Source: Anastatus disparis
Lineage: Eukaryota > Arthropoda > Insecta > Hymenoptera > Eupelmidae
Assembly (NCBI GenBank): GCA_017163975.1
Contig: JAFFSR010000242.1
Span: forward strand, 3,807,001 to 3,871,000
Reading direction: 5' to 3'
Length of the DNA: 64,000 nt
In this document: in pieces, positions 41,201 to 50,503 of the stretch
Numbering within the stretch: position 1 is the first letter of the stretch
Layout of the letters: each line of letters starts with the position of its first letter
Translations under genes and position numbers: made by a program
The notes under the pieces: model-generated
Database searches by the model: none
What the model saw: the letters and a program-made list of their open reading frames with translations, nothing else
What the model was told of the DNA's origin: nothing

Positions 41201-43597
41201 AAGTTGTACGTTCGTTTTGAGTAAGAAGTCGAGTTAGTTGACGATTTTGAGCTCGTATTTCTGCTATTTCTCTGTAATTAATATTTTTATATTAGAATGC
41301 TATAATATTTTAAAAACATATTTTAAAGTTATAAAATTAGGTAAAATAAAGCGAAGATAGAAAAATTTGAATTACCCAATAATACATTTATTTTATTAAT
41401 CTTATAATAAAAAAAAGATAATTATTAAAATCTCATAAATATTAATTACTTTAATCTCGTTTCAAAATTTGCACATTTTTCAGGCTTGTATGGTTTTCCT
41501 TTCCAAGGGTGTTGTGCATGATGAGGCCAAAACAAGCTTGTCATACGCACGGACATTGCAACCCATTTTTCACATATTGTACCGCCAAGACTAATAACTT
41601 CATCTTTAGCTCGACTATCTGTAACCTGATTATTATTACATTATTAATAATGTTTTAATTAATTAAATATGCATAAACTCTTAATTATTTTTTAATAAAT
41701 ATGTTTATATTATTTTATTGATACAGGTATAAATGGAAACAAAAATTTAAATGTTGTTGTTCCATACGTAAAAGTAAAAATAAAGTTGAATTAATGCTTT
41801 TAAATTATTTTTTAAAAATAATATCAAGTTTTTTGAAACGATAGAAATTTTAAAGATTTTGCCGCTTTAATCATATTTAACACTTAATTAATTTTTTTCA
41901 TAAAGGGAAAATGTTATATAAATTTATTAAACAATTGAAACTTACTTTACTAATATAAGATTTAATTAATTTAGTGACTTCGCCGCCAATGATTTCAAGT
42001 AATGATTGCATGCGTTCCTCAGTGTAAACTGGTCCTTTGAGTTTCCAAAGATCGTCCAAGTGTCCAGATACAGAATCTAAGATTTCTTCAACCATTATCA
42101 TACCTTCCCTAATATTATTTACATAAAATTTTATTTTTATTGATACAAAAATTTTTGTTTTCATTTTTAAAAAAAGCACTATCAAATAATATGATTAAAT
42201 AATTAATTTTTTTTCTAATTTAAAAAAATATTTAGGATGACTTGAAAAAAAAGTTATGAATTATAAGTAATAATTTTGTAAATAAATTTTTAAAACCTTG
42301 CAATAGCTGCACTTTCTATTTCTCGACGAACATTTTTCAAATAAAAGACAGCTCTTTCATAGAGTTTCTTTTCTTCGGACGACTTGGCGGCATTTGCTTT
42401 CTCGCGCATAAAATTTTCCTCTTCAACAATCGACAATATAGCCTTTGGACCGAGCAATTCATTTTCAAGTTTTTTCAAAAACAACGAATCAACGCCTGAC
42501 GATAAAAATGCTGGTGCCCAAACTTGACGGATTTCTTCGGCGAGCGATGTTGTTGAATTTTTGTGGATCGATGTTACTTGAACAATGTCGTGAAAATTTT
42601 CTTCGGTTACCGATGAGTCGGCAATCTGTAGAATTTAGTTTGGAAAATTATTTTTTTTACTTGAGGTTCTTTATAAAATTTGTTTCTATTTAAAAAAATA
42701 AAATATTTTTAAATATATCATTTTTTTCGTTAAAATAATAAAACAGCGTTGTATGCACACATAGATAGAATTAATTAAAGAAATTCAATAATTTTTTTAA
42801 TTCACAAATAATGTACGAGGAATACAATCAATGTTTCCCCTCATTAAAAATTTCAATCATAGATAATTTATTTTCAATTGTATAGTGACTCAATAGAAGC
42901 AAAAAAATTAATTTTTAATCTTGCAATTTAAATCACTTATCAGAAGAAAAATTTAATGATTTTATTTAATGAAAAATTTCTTTAAAGTCTCTCTAATTAT
43001 GCACTTAAAGTTAAAATAAAGATTCTTATTTATATGGATAAACGTATTATTACTTATAATTCAAATACACATATATGAAAAATAGTTATAAAATTATTAA
43101 TGAAAATAATTAATAAATTATGCAAACACCACTGTACGTTATATGTGCTTTGTTCATAAACACACTGACGACCTCCGTCGCTAATCAGCATCGCAATGAT
43201 AGCATGAATACAGCGACGTTAAATAAAATTAAAATTGTTTAAATAAAATAGTCTAGAATTAAGTGTTTTTTTTTTATTAAAAAAGTAATAATTTAACTTG
43301 TAAGACGTAACAGGCACTAAAATAAATTCAATTAAATTTTAATCAATGACAAGTACTAACCTTAAAAAATACCAAGGTATTTTCACCCAGCGACAATTCA
43401 TCTGTCAACTTAACACGAGATTCATAATAATCGCCCTTTGTCAAAGGCACCGCGCACAGTGTGCGACATTTAGCTTGATCTAAAAAATTATTTAACAAAT
43501 TAACTTCATGGCTTCCCAAATTATCTTGATTAGAAACGCCAAAAAAATTATGCGCAGTTGCAATAATCAAAGTCCGTCTTTTATCACCGGCGACCAT
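22187..43597 (-). CDS. DYNC2H1: Cytoplasmic dynein 2 heavy chain 1, complete, 44 coding exons
   Basis: Motor subunit of the retrograde intraflagellar transport dynein, moving IFT trains from ciliary tip to base; Drosophila orthologue beethoven. ATG at 43595-43597, stop TAA at 22187-22189. Exons: 43597-43361, 42625-42297, 42108-41946, 41625-41450, 41271-41159, 41089-40847, 40514-40294, 39833-39435, 39223-38982, 38741-38418, 38321-38255, 38175-38084, 38001-37757, 37691-36961, 36882-36720, 36641-36422, 36356-36230, 36152-35547, 35472-35229, 35152-34633, 34534-34145, 34055-33876, 33659-33294, 33227-33109, 33033-32717, 32654-32506, 32415-32140, 32064-31835, 31713-31585, 31504-31256, 30837-30404, 30338-30204, 30115-29676, 29380-29092, 28577-28062, 27174-26720, 26616-26382, 26299-26146, 26066-25847, 25708-25388, 25304-24889, 24814-24555, 24484-24190, 22485-22187. 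They sum to 12,336 nt (4,111 residues; human about 4,300), all phases matching. N-terminal TAHNFFG and DENLHD-like segments and stalk blocks such as [20 protein letters not shown] identify the dynein-2 rather than the dynein-1 or axonemal type. Confidence 0.95.
22933..23135 (+). mobile_element. tRNA-derived SINE, copy 1 (with tRNA-like head)
   Basis: In the last DYNC2H1 intron, antisense to the gene. The head has a perfect RNA polymerase III box A (TGGCTCAGTCGG, 22944-22955) and a near-consensus box B (AGTTCGAATCC, 22988-22998). A loop reading TTCGTAA resembles a Thr(CGT) anticodon loop, but the stems pair poorly, so this is not a working tRNA. An unrelated body of about 110 bp follows, ending in TAAATAAAATTAAAA. 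The same body occurs at 43122-43234, which makes it a dispersed repeat. Confidence 0.82.
23153..23302. mobile_element. 150 bp foldback MITE with TTAA ends
   Basis: Almost the whole element is an inverted repeat. The ends are TTAAGGCGACTTCGGA and TCCGTAGTCGCCTTAA, and the arms meet near the centre through AAATTACTCTTTCAATATG and its complement. The TTAA at each end may be a target duplication or part of the terminal repeat. No coding capacity. It lies 18 bp after SINE copy 1 in the last DYNC2H1 intron. Confidence 0.8.
26382..28577 (-). CDS. DYNC2H1: DYNC2H1 AAA5 and strut, exons 35-37
   Basis: Residues about 3056-3456. Exon 35 begins [20 protein letters not shown] and includes [17 protein letters not shown], the AAA5 signature, and [20 protein letters not shown]. 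Exon 36 ([20 protein letters not shown] onward) is the strut coiled coil that braces the stalk. A 692 bp inverted-repeat element sits in the intron between exons 35 and 36. Confidence 0.93.
27222..27913. mobile_element. 692 bp element with 15 bp terminal inverted repeats
   Basis: CCCTGGTAGAAATTT at 27222-27236 and its exact reverse complement at 27899-27913 bound a unit filling most of the intron between DYNC2H1 exons 35 and 36. Internal sequence is less AT-rich than the surrounding introns. No clear target-site duplication was seen next to the repeats. A minus-strand frame starts at ATG 27344 and runs about 45 codons to the left repeat. Likely a non-autonomous DNA transposon; superfamily not determined. 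Confidence 0.65.
29092..30338 (-). CDS. DYNC2H1: DYNC2H1 stalk and microtubule-binding domain, exons 32-34
   Basis: Residues about 2768-3055. The outgoing helix is rich in Glu, Lys and Gln. Exon 33 holds the microtubule-binding region: [38 protein letters not shown] and [20 protein letters not shown]. Exon 34 is the returning coil ([20 protein letters not shown]). Very strong similarity to known dynein-2 chains. Confidence 0.94.
30404..32064 (-). CDS. DYNC2H1: DYNC2H1 AAA4 module, exons 28-31
   Basis: Residues about 2420-2767. The P-loop position reads [13 protein letters not shown], with Arg where GK[ST] would put Lys. It is followed by [19 protein letters not shown] and [19 protein letters not shown]. 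Exon 31 continues [16 protein letters not shown] and enters the stalk coiled coil ([19 protein letters not shown]). Confidence 0.9.
32140..33227 (-). CDS. DYNC2H1: DYNC2H1 AAA3 module, exons 24-27
   Basis: Residues about 2133-2419. The P-loop reads GPTGCGKNS at about residue 2195, so the usual Ser/Thr after GK is Asn. The Walker B-like stretch is [13 protein letters not shown] and lacks the standard DE pair. The vertebrate dynein-2 chain also has an unusual AAA3 P-loop from my recollection of the family, so this looks inherited rather than damaged. Confidence 0.9.
33294..34534 (-). CDS. DYNC2H1: DYNC2H1 AAA2 module, exons 21-23
   Basis: Residues about 1821-2132. Walker A is GPPGSGKSL at about residue 1903. 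Further signatures are [39 protein letters not shown] and the [20 protein letters not shown] block. In dyneins AAA2 binds nucleotide structurally without hydrolysis. Confidence 0.93.
34633..35472 (-). CDS. DYNC2H1: DYNC2H1 AAA1 module, exons 19-20
   Basis: Residues about 1567-1820, the main ATPase site of the motor. Walker A is [10 protein letters not shown] at about residue 1619. It is followed by [19 protein letters not shown], the Walker B/sensor region [17 protein letters not shown], and the sensor stretch [20 protein letters not shown]. All canonical catalytic residues of a dynein AAA1 site look intact. Confidence 0.95.
35547..36882 (-). CDS. DYNC2H1: DYNC2H1 linker, exons 15-18
   Basis: Residues about 1195-1566, the mechanical linker (DHC_N2) that swings across the motor ring. 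Recognisable blocks are [39 protein letters not shown] and [18 protein letters not shown], the last being the usual FPRFYFLSNDDLLE-type signature just before AAA1. Exon 18 is 606 bp and phase 0 at both ends. Confidence 0.93.
36961..43597 (-). CDS. DYNC2H1: DYNC2H1 tail and start of linker, exons 1-14
   Basis: Residues about 1-1194. Exon 1 reads [20 protein letters not shown], the typical dynein-2 N-terminus, and ends LVFFK at a GTTAGT donor; exon 2 continues [15 protein letters not shown]. The start is the first in-frame ATG and matches the family start. This region dimerises and carries intermediate and light-intermediate chains (family knowledge). Exon 14 is the longest at 731 bp and is rich in charged residues (for example [19 protein letters not shown]), leading into the linker. 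Confidence 0.92.
43122..43234 (+). mobile_element. SINE copy 2, 5'-truncated
   Basis: In the first DYNC2H1 intron, same orientation as copy 1. Shares the body with mismatches and small indels (GCAAACACCACTGTACGTTA against GCACCAATGTACGTTA; then CCGTCGCTAA, CAGCATCGCAATGATA, GCGACGTTAAATAAAATT). The tRNA-like head is missing, as expected for 5' truncation during retrotransposition. Confidence 0.82.
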
Positions 43598-45468
43598 TTT
43601 TATTATTTACAATATGTTAAAATTCTAAACATTCTTTCCTTTTTTTACACATAGAAAATTGAAAGCAATTAAATTTAAAACTTTAAAATCTTTATGTTTC
43701 ATGTATATTCATGAAAAAAAGATTTTTGTTGGGATAGGAAAAAAAAGTAACTAAAGCAACGACAATGCATCGTTTTGTATAGCCATGTGCGTGGGTGTTT
43801 CAGCGTATCCTAGCGACGCTTCGGTAGACAACAACAAAAAGCACTCATCGCCGGTGATTTGGGCATAGTTATGTTATGACTATTTTATTTTATTGCCATA
43901 CTATTTATATTTGAATTAGTTTGGCTTGTTTAAGGTCAATTTTTTTTTATCATGCCGCTGAGATTTATCTTTTCTAAAAATCGATATACAGGTTTCGTTT
44001 TTTTATAAATAGAACTATTGGCTTTTAAAATTTATCTTTTGTTACTGATTCTTTTTGTACAAGTTGAAACAAACTCAAATAAATCAAAACTAACATATAA
44101 ATAAAAAATTGCAATTTAAATAAAATACAATTTTTCATTTAAAATTATTATATGATTGTAATTAAATAAATAATTCCGAAAATAATAAAACAATAATTTT
44201 TATTTATTTCATCAAGTTTATGACTTAATAATAAATTTATATACGTATATCGAGGTAGATAAATTAAATAAAAATTAATTTTAATCAGGAAGATTGACAC
44301 TCATAAAACGAATTTTAAAATAAAAAGATAACCGATAAAATGACAATAGTCGAGGCATTGACGGACAAGTGACCATGAATTTTAAAAAAAATGGTAATAA
44401 TAATGATAATAAATAAATTTGCATTACATACACTAGTTATGCGTATGCTGAAAGGTGCGTGAGCCGCAATCCTTACATTCTTTATACCATTTGAATCGAG
44501 TCATACGCCATATTAGCTGACTAGCGCGATAACAATGCATATATAGAAAAATAAAGATTCTTCGGATTCATAAAGTGCGCGTCAATGGTGCTAAAGAAGT
44601 AATCAATTTATTTATACGTTTTTTTATAAATTTTATGTAGTTTGAAATTTTCAATTTTTCAAATAAAATTTATTTTCAAAGCGATTATATAAAGATTGAT
44701 ATTTATATGGGAATAATTTGTTAGTTTGAAAATTTAACGATGACCTTAGATATTTATAATGCATTTCCTGTTTCACATCAATTTAAAATAAATCTGTTTA
44801 GTTTAAATTTCATTATTCTGTATAATGTTGAGCATTCAACGAAAAGTATTAGAATAATGATGCAGAAAATAAAAAAAAAGTTATAAAAAAGCTGGTATAT
44901 TTTTAAATCTAAAATTAAACAGCACGCTCCATGTATGTCAGAAAAAAATGAATATTGTCATGAAAAGTTCATGGCAACTCGCAAGAAACGCCCAATAAAA
45001 AATTCATAATTCAAAAAAAGAGAAAAAGATAAATAAAATTCACTGAAGTCTCTTAATAAAGACAATTGTCACTCATAAAAATTCCTTAACATCTAAAATC
45101 CACATCTTTGTACTGCAAGTATTCTTGAGTTTTTTATAAAGCAAGAAAAAATAGCCACGATCTCTCCCAACATCATATAGAGGAAGAAACGCATCAGCGT
45201 TCCATTGCATCGCGCGTTTGGTTGTAATATACACGCCTCGCGGCTATATATCGGATATAGAAATCGCAAAGAAAACACACACCATCCCAGGTTCTACATA
45301 TAGCCGGCTGATGTGTGTGTTTTAATACGGTGCGTATATATACATTAGTAAAAGAAAGATCGTTTCTTCTCCTTTATTTTTTTCTTCTTTTTTTTGGTGG
45401 GAGTGAGAAAGAAAGAGAGAGAGAGAGAAGAAAAAACACATATACACATGTGATATATGTATATATAC
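43598..45468. other. Upstream region of DYNC2H1
   Basis: AT-rich sequence upstream of the dynein ATG. 43790-43860 is less AT-rich and probably holds the promoter. A (GA)n run lies at about 45413-45429. An inverted repeat (AAAACACACAC at 45272-45282, GTGTGTGTTTT at 45313-45323) could form a hairpin. No exon was convincingly found. Confidence 0.45.
43805..43817. promoter_or_regulatory. Possible RFX X-box upstream of DYNC2H1
   Basis: GTATCC, one base, AGCGAC: two half-sites resembling the RFX pattern GTNRCC-N(0-3)-RGYAAC with about two mismatches, 208-220 bp upstream of the dynein ATG. Ciliary genes including IFT dynein are usual RFX targets. A match this loose can arise by chance. Confidence 0.25.
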
Positions 45469-45611
45469 CGATATTTATCCAAGCCAAGGACGGTCTGGCT
45501 TTTATACATTACTGTTGTTGCTGCTGCTGCTTCTTGCCTGGCTTGCTGCTGGCTGTCAGCGGTTAACATTACTAGACGATCTTTTAACTTAAGTAGTCGA
45601 TCCTCGGCCAT
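45469..45611 (-). CDS. Putative first coding exon of an unidentified minus-strand gene
   Basis: Reads MAEDRLLKLKDRLVMLTADS, then a Gln/Ala-rich part and VMYKSQTVLGLDKY, 47 codons plus two bases, ending at a possible GTATAT donor (45467-45468). The ATG context (ACAATGG) is favourable, and composition is clearly less AT-rich than the surroundings. An upstream in-frame ATG lies at 45632. The Leu/Lys/Glu pattern suggests a helix or coiled coil. I do not recognise the family and found no following exon before DYNC2H1, so this may be an isolated exon, a short gene or a chance frame. Confidence 0.33.
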
Positions 45612-45663
45612 TGTCGTGTATACACCTTGCATATATATGTAACAATATTATATATACAAGTTC

Positions 45664-45687
45664 GTTGTTGTTGTTGTTGTTGTTGTT
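45664..45687. repeat. (TTG)n microsatellite
   Basis: About eight TTG units followed by a T run, just upstream (minus sense) of the putative exon at 45469-45611. A related TGC-rich stretch at about 45513-45532 encodes that exon's Gln/Ala-rich part. Confidence 0.9.
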
Positions 45688-46427
45688 TTTTTTTGTAGTT
45701 GCTGCTATTGTTGTTCCGCTGACATAATTTGTTATCGTGCGATATTGTGTAATATAAAGAGATATTATATATCCGGAAAAAGAGATTCTATTTTCTGCTG
45801 GCATCTACGAAAATTTCTCAAAAGGTTTGTTTTAATGTTACGCACGATCGGAGATGAATTTCGAGATTAGATTTTTTTTCTGGCTCTGGGTTATTTAATT
45901 GGTTTCTAATTTTAAAAAACGGCAGATAAGCACAGATGCGTTTGTTATTGTTTATTCGATGGTTACGTATTTTTAAATATAAGCGTGCGTTTGATAAAAG
46001 GAAGAAGAAGAAAAAGAAGAGATTTTTTTTACAAACCTGTTCGTGTGCGGTTTAAGAATGAGGAGAGAATCTTCGTTTCTGAGCGATACTTTATGATAAT
46101 TTATGTTAAAAAGATGATAATCTTTTTCGTGTTTGCGTTTTTTTCATTCGTACGCGTCGTGTGAGAATTGAAGAACTGCATTGTTCGCTAGTTTTTTTTA
46201 TAAATCAGATTTCATTTAATTTATAGTATATCGGAAGAGAAGATTTTTTTTCTTCTTTTATCATCATAAGTATCTTGAATTTTAATTTTGTTTACATTCG
46301 ATCAGTCAAGTATTAAAGTCATAATTTTCATAAATAAAAATGTTTCCTTAATTTTTCCATCAAAGATGTTCCAACTAGTAATTGATTTTTTTTTCAACGA
46401 TTAATTTATTTTATTAATGTATACATT

Positions 46428-46895
46428 TGTTAAATGATTCATAAATCATGTAATAATTGTTTTTAATATTTAAGAAAATAATTTCGTAATAGATTTTTTA
46501 TAATTTACGGTGTTTAATATCTACGGTATGTAAATTTTTATTCGAGGCTTAAATTTTAATTGAATTTTACATAAAAATTAATATAAGAATTGTAATTTTA
46601 CAACTTTTATATACTCATAGTATAACGAAAGAAAAACTTTGTAAAACTGAAAAAAACGTGATATTTAACATACCTCTAAATAATCATAATCAAAGTTTTT
46701 AATTAACACTTACGTTTGTAAATTGATTCATAAGTCATATGAAAATTGTTTTATTATTTTTAATAAAGAATTTTTCAATAAATTTTTTTATGCTTCAATG
46801 CGGTATTTAAATTCGTTTTCGAGGCTTAACTGAATTTTGTATAAAAATTGATATAAAAATTGTATTCAAATAACTTTTACAAATTTATCATATAT
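46428..46895. repeat. Diverged direct repeat, two copies about 290 bp apart
   Basis: Copy 1 at about 46428-46622 and copy 2 at about 46719-46895 share an ordered series of words: GATTCATAAATCAT against GATTCATAAGTCAT, a GGTGTTTAAT/GCGGTATTTAA segment, CGAGGCTTAA, TTGAATTTTACATAAAAATT against CTGAATTTTGTATAAAAATT, and ACAACTTTTATA against ATAACTTTTACA. Divergence is substantial, so this is an old local duplication or two copies of one repeat. Confidence 0.55.
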
Positions 46896-47618
46896 GATAA
46901 ATAAATGAAAAATATTTAAAATCGCGATACCCAATTAATCATAATGAACTTATTGAATAAATATGCATTTAAATATATTTGATAAAGCACTTAACGATGA
47001 AAACCTTCCCGCCGAGCTAAAAAAGATAAAAGACTCATCGTCGAGTCTTTAATTTATCAAAGAATATACCCAGCCTTAAAATTCCAATCAATCATCCGAA
47101 AAAGAACTAAACATCACTTTTAAACAATCCAAAAGCAAAAAAAAAATAAGAAAAACCAAAGCGGAAAACGTTACAAATCATCGATATAAAAAAAAAAGAA
47201 GTACAGTAGCCATAATATTTATTTAGTATAAAGACGCGTGTGTGGCGTGCTTTGTATATTTTGAATCCTTTAACTGTTTTAGCACGTGCAGCAATGCGCG
47301 CCTTGTATATATCTTTATGTTGCATATACACAAGATATAGGTGCATCCCGTCTATTGCAAAGCCATAATTTATGTACTCAATTTGTACGTATGTGTATAT
47401 ACGTGCACGTTAAAAGTAAGAAGAGAAAAAGGAATTTTCAGACGCGTAATCTATTCGATGAATCATTGCCTGAGCATTTCAGTATAGAGTCTTTGTATAT
47501 ATGTATATACGTGCTATTACTTATAGTCAGTCGGTCATTACGTAAAAAAAAAAGATTCTCTTATTCTTACGAGAGTTGTTCTTCGCCGTGTTTATTAAAG
47601 TTTAACTTTTTATTACAG

Positions 47619-47722
47619 CTCGCTAAGTTTAAGTGGACGCAAGTGAGGAAGACGACTTTTTTTATTTTGCTACAAGTTTATTATCGATCGAAAGAAGAAG
47701 AAATAAGAGAAAAGTTATCATC
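47619..47722 (+). other. 5'UTR part of the cytochrome b561 first coding exon
   Basis: TTTTTATTACAG ends at 47618, so an upstream non-coding exon is likely spliced on here. An open frame on the + strand (47286-47726) runs through this region and stops with TGA overlapping the b561 ATG (ATGA at 47723-47726). Confidence 0.5.
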
Positions 47723-50370
47723 ATGAAAACGGAACAACATGACAGTGATAAGGGATTGCCTCCAGTAGTGCCGTTAATCATTAATATTTTAACACATTTT
47801 CTACTACTATGGCCGGTACTTTACATCATGATACTAGCTTTTATTAATTACAGTTTCTTCTCTTGGCATCCAATCTGCATGTCTCTTGGAGTAAGTTTTT
47901 TTCATTCACATTTTAAAATTAATTATTTTCTATTGTATATCTTAATTTAATATATACTCACTTTTATGAATTTTTTATATTACATTTATTTACATTAAAA
48001 TATAAGAATTTTAAATTAATATATTTTAGAAAAATCCATGAAACCAATAGTCATAAATTATTTATAAAATCCTACATAAATAACAATTTAAATGTAATTA
48101 TAGAAAATTTAAATGAAAAAAACACGGAGAGAAAATAAAATTTTGTTTTTCAATAAAATTCGCTTGCATATGCAAACTCTAGAATAAACATATTATATCA
48201 ATGTTTAAAAATCTATGCCTATTAGTACACTTAAAGGAGTTAATTAATTGTAAGACTCGGGAGGCTAGATGCGGAAACGTGATTTTAAAAAGTTAAGTCA
48301 ATATAAATTCTTAGTAATTGAGAAATATCATCTGTAAGAATGAACGCTTTTGTTTCTTACCTCATCCATTCAATATTAAGACGCAATTTAACGAGCAAAT
48401 TAAAATCTTTGATAGAAAAAAAATTTTTCGTACGTTGGTAAAAAAAATCTTTTGTTCGATTTAGCTAAAATTATGATTAAACCTAATTTTTTTTCTTATA
48501 AAAAATTTACCTTGGCCATACAAACTTTACTTTTCATTTTTATAAAGATGTAATTAGATTAAATTTAATCGATTATTTCGTTACTTTACGCTACACCAAT
48601 TTCACGTATACACAATTTTTCAACAACTTATTCGTTAGAAAAATAAAAACTCTCAAAAAAATTAAATGGCTTTTATTAAATAAAATTATAAAATTACAAG
48701 TCGAACAAAGGTTTTCTAATTGCACGATTGAAATAATGATTGCAGATGTCGAGCGCGTACTTTGAGATCATTAATAAAAATACCTTACCCCATTACAGTT
48801 ACTGTTAACATGCGCTAAATCAATGCTCACGTTAGATTTATGTACGATCGGAACAAATTAATAGCAATATTTATTTGCCATGCTTTTATTCACTTTATTA
48901 TTTCTCATTCCATTTAGTTATCGTGTCAATTTAACTTTTAAATTAATTTTCTTAGAATTTTTCAATTTTATAAATATTAAACGTTGTTTTACTATATGCT
49001 CGTAGAAAAGAGTATTTTATTTAAAATTATCGACTTTGCTAATACAAAGTATTGTATTTTAGATTATAGAGTTTGCTAATTTAATCTTATCGTTATAATT
49101 ACATTAAAATGATAACAAATACGTGAGCTTGAAGACGTGACGGGTGTAAGATATTAAAAAACATTGTTAAAAAGTAGCTTGTAAAGAGGTCGTCAGCGAG
49201 GTTACTTGAACATAAAAATTACGGTGCACTTGTAGTTTTTCTTTTTTTTTTTACGAATTTTCCCAGCTTGACTCAGCGAATTTAGAAATACTCGCGCGCG
49301 TAATTCTTAATTATTAACCACTTATAAATGACTCGATGTTTAAGTTTTCTCGGTAAATTTGTTTTACATTTTCCCGGAATCGACTAATTCGAAAAAAAAA
49401 AAAAAATAACTTGATAAATTTGCATACATTGTTTCGTTGTGCATAATATCGTGCGAAAAGAAATATTCGTAATAGTGTTATCATTGACACTTGAAACAAT
49501 AATTTTCTCTATAGAGCTATAAAAATTGTGTGACATTTTTTCTAGGTCATGAATCTCATTGAAACGCATAAATATTTTTCCTTAAAATATAAAATATTAC
49601 ATTCCTATGCATATATAATTATATGCAAAAGGTTAACTACTTAATAAATAAATAATTTTGAAATTGCTTACTTTTTTAATTAATAAATATGAAATACTTT
49701 CTTTAAAAATATATCAAATGATAAAACAAAAATAATTTTTTCATTTATAAATACATTATTAAAATTCATATGAATGAATGAATGAAAAAAAATGTAAATA
49801 AATAATAAATAATTACAGGCAGGCCTACTGCTGGTCGAAGGAGTCTACGCCATATCGGGAGAATCGTTCGTCTCGAAAAAAGTAACTCGTGCTAATCGCG
49901 TAACTCTTCACTGGATATTACACCTCGTCGGCATAATATTGCTGATTATTGGTCTTGTCATCATAATAGTAAACAAAAATCGTAACAACAGAGACCATTT
50001 TGTAACGACCCACAGTCAGCTGGGATTAGCAACGCTCATCATAACATGTTTGGTCGCTAGTTTTGGTATAATAGCCAATAATACCCAGTGGCTATATCCA
50101 ACCGTGCGTCCAGTACTTATAAAGGTTATCCATGCATTTGGTGGTATTGGCTTGACAATCTTGTTATTGGCAACTGTCATCAACGGCACCTACAAAGATT
50201 GGTGGAATCACATCGATGCATCCGAGACCGGGCGTGATTTGTTATTTGCATCTTTGTTTATCGCTGGTGTTTTAGTACTTATCAAACCAATAATCGCGGC
50301 TATCGCTAGAACGAGGGTACTAATGCGTCCACCGGTTACTAGCGCTCAGACTGCTAGTAATAGTACGTGA
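47723..50370 (+). CDS. CYB561D2: Cytochrome b561 domain protein (CYB561D1/D2 type), 2 coding exons
   Basis: Six-helix, two-haem transmembrane electron carrier; family members reduce monodehydroascorbate or ferric iron across membranes. Exons 47723-47890 and 49819-50370, phase 0 junction (GGA|GTAAGT ... TTACAG|GCAGG), 239 residues, stop TGA at 50368. Hydrophobic segments lie at about residues 15-41, 49-70, 85-108, 121-143, 160-180 and 196-219. Histidines at 49 (WHPICMSLG), 87 and 91 (TLHWILHL), 121 (THSQLGLAT) and 161 (IHAFGGIGL) match the four ligand positions of the family, with H49/H121 and H87/H161 the expected pairs. The start is the first ATG after the 5'UTR acceptor that leads into helix 1. 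The D1/D2 assignment rests on spacing and length. Confidence 0.87.
47891..49818 (+). other. Cytochrome b561 intron
   Basis: 1.9 kb AT-rich intron with clear GTAAGT donor and TTACAG acceptor. Only short low-complexity frames; nothing further recognised. Confidence 0.75.
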
Positions 50371-50497
50371 TTACTTTTCATTAAGATCTTTGATATACTT
50401 TATCATTTTTGAATACTCTAATACGCTTGACTGCGAATTTATATTTATTAGAACAAATATTTTATTAATTGAAAAGAATATTTTTTTCACCTTTCTC

Positions 50498-50503
50498 AAT
50501 AAA
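50498..50503 (+). terminator. Candidate polyadenylation signal of the b561 gene
   Basis: AATAAA 128 bp after the stop codon. A second copy at 51082-51087 could give a longer 3'UTR. Confidence 0.4.

Larger units (their letters stand above)
28578..41945 (-). other. Remaining DYNC2H1 introns over 300 bp (28578-29091, 30838-31255, 39834-40293, 40515-40846, 41626-41945)
   Basis: AT-rich spacer without recognisable genes. The first differs: 28665-28975 is less AT-rich, has G-rich runs and two related GAAGC...GCTTC hairpins (near 28695 and 28967), which suggests an inserted sequence. In the other four I see nothing beyond splice signals. Confidence 0.55.
45612..47618. other. Upstream region of the cytochrome b561 gene
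   Basis: Contains a (TTG)n microsatellite (45664-45687) and a diverged direct repeat (46428-46895). A CACGTG E-box core lies at 47283-47288. The acceptor AG at 47617-47618 implies at least one upstream 5'UTR exon in this region, which I could not place. Confidence 0.45.

Noticed and set aside
42445..42693. Plus-strand frames overlapping dynein exons (also 26973-27173, 37019-37210, 38530-38826, 39665-39901)
   Set aside because: Antisense shadows of well-supported DYNC2H1 exons with no recognisable product.
45093..45278. Second exon for the orphan minus-strand gene
   Set aside because: The frame is open, but no acceptor of the required phase and no continuing coding character were found.
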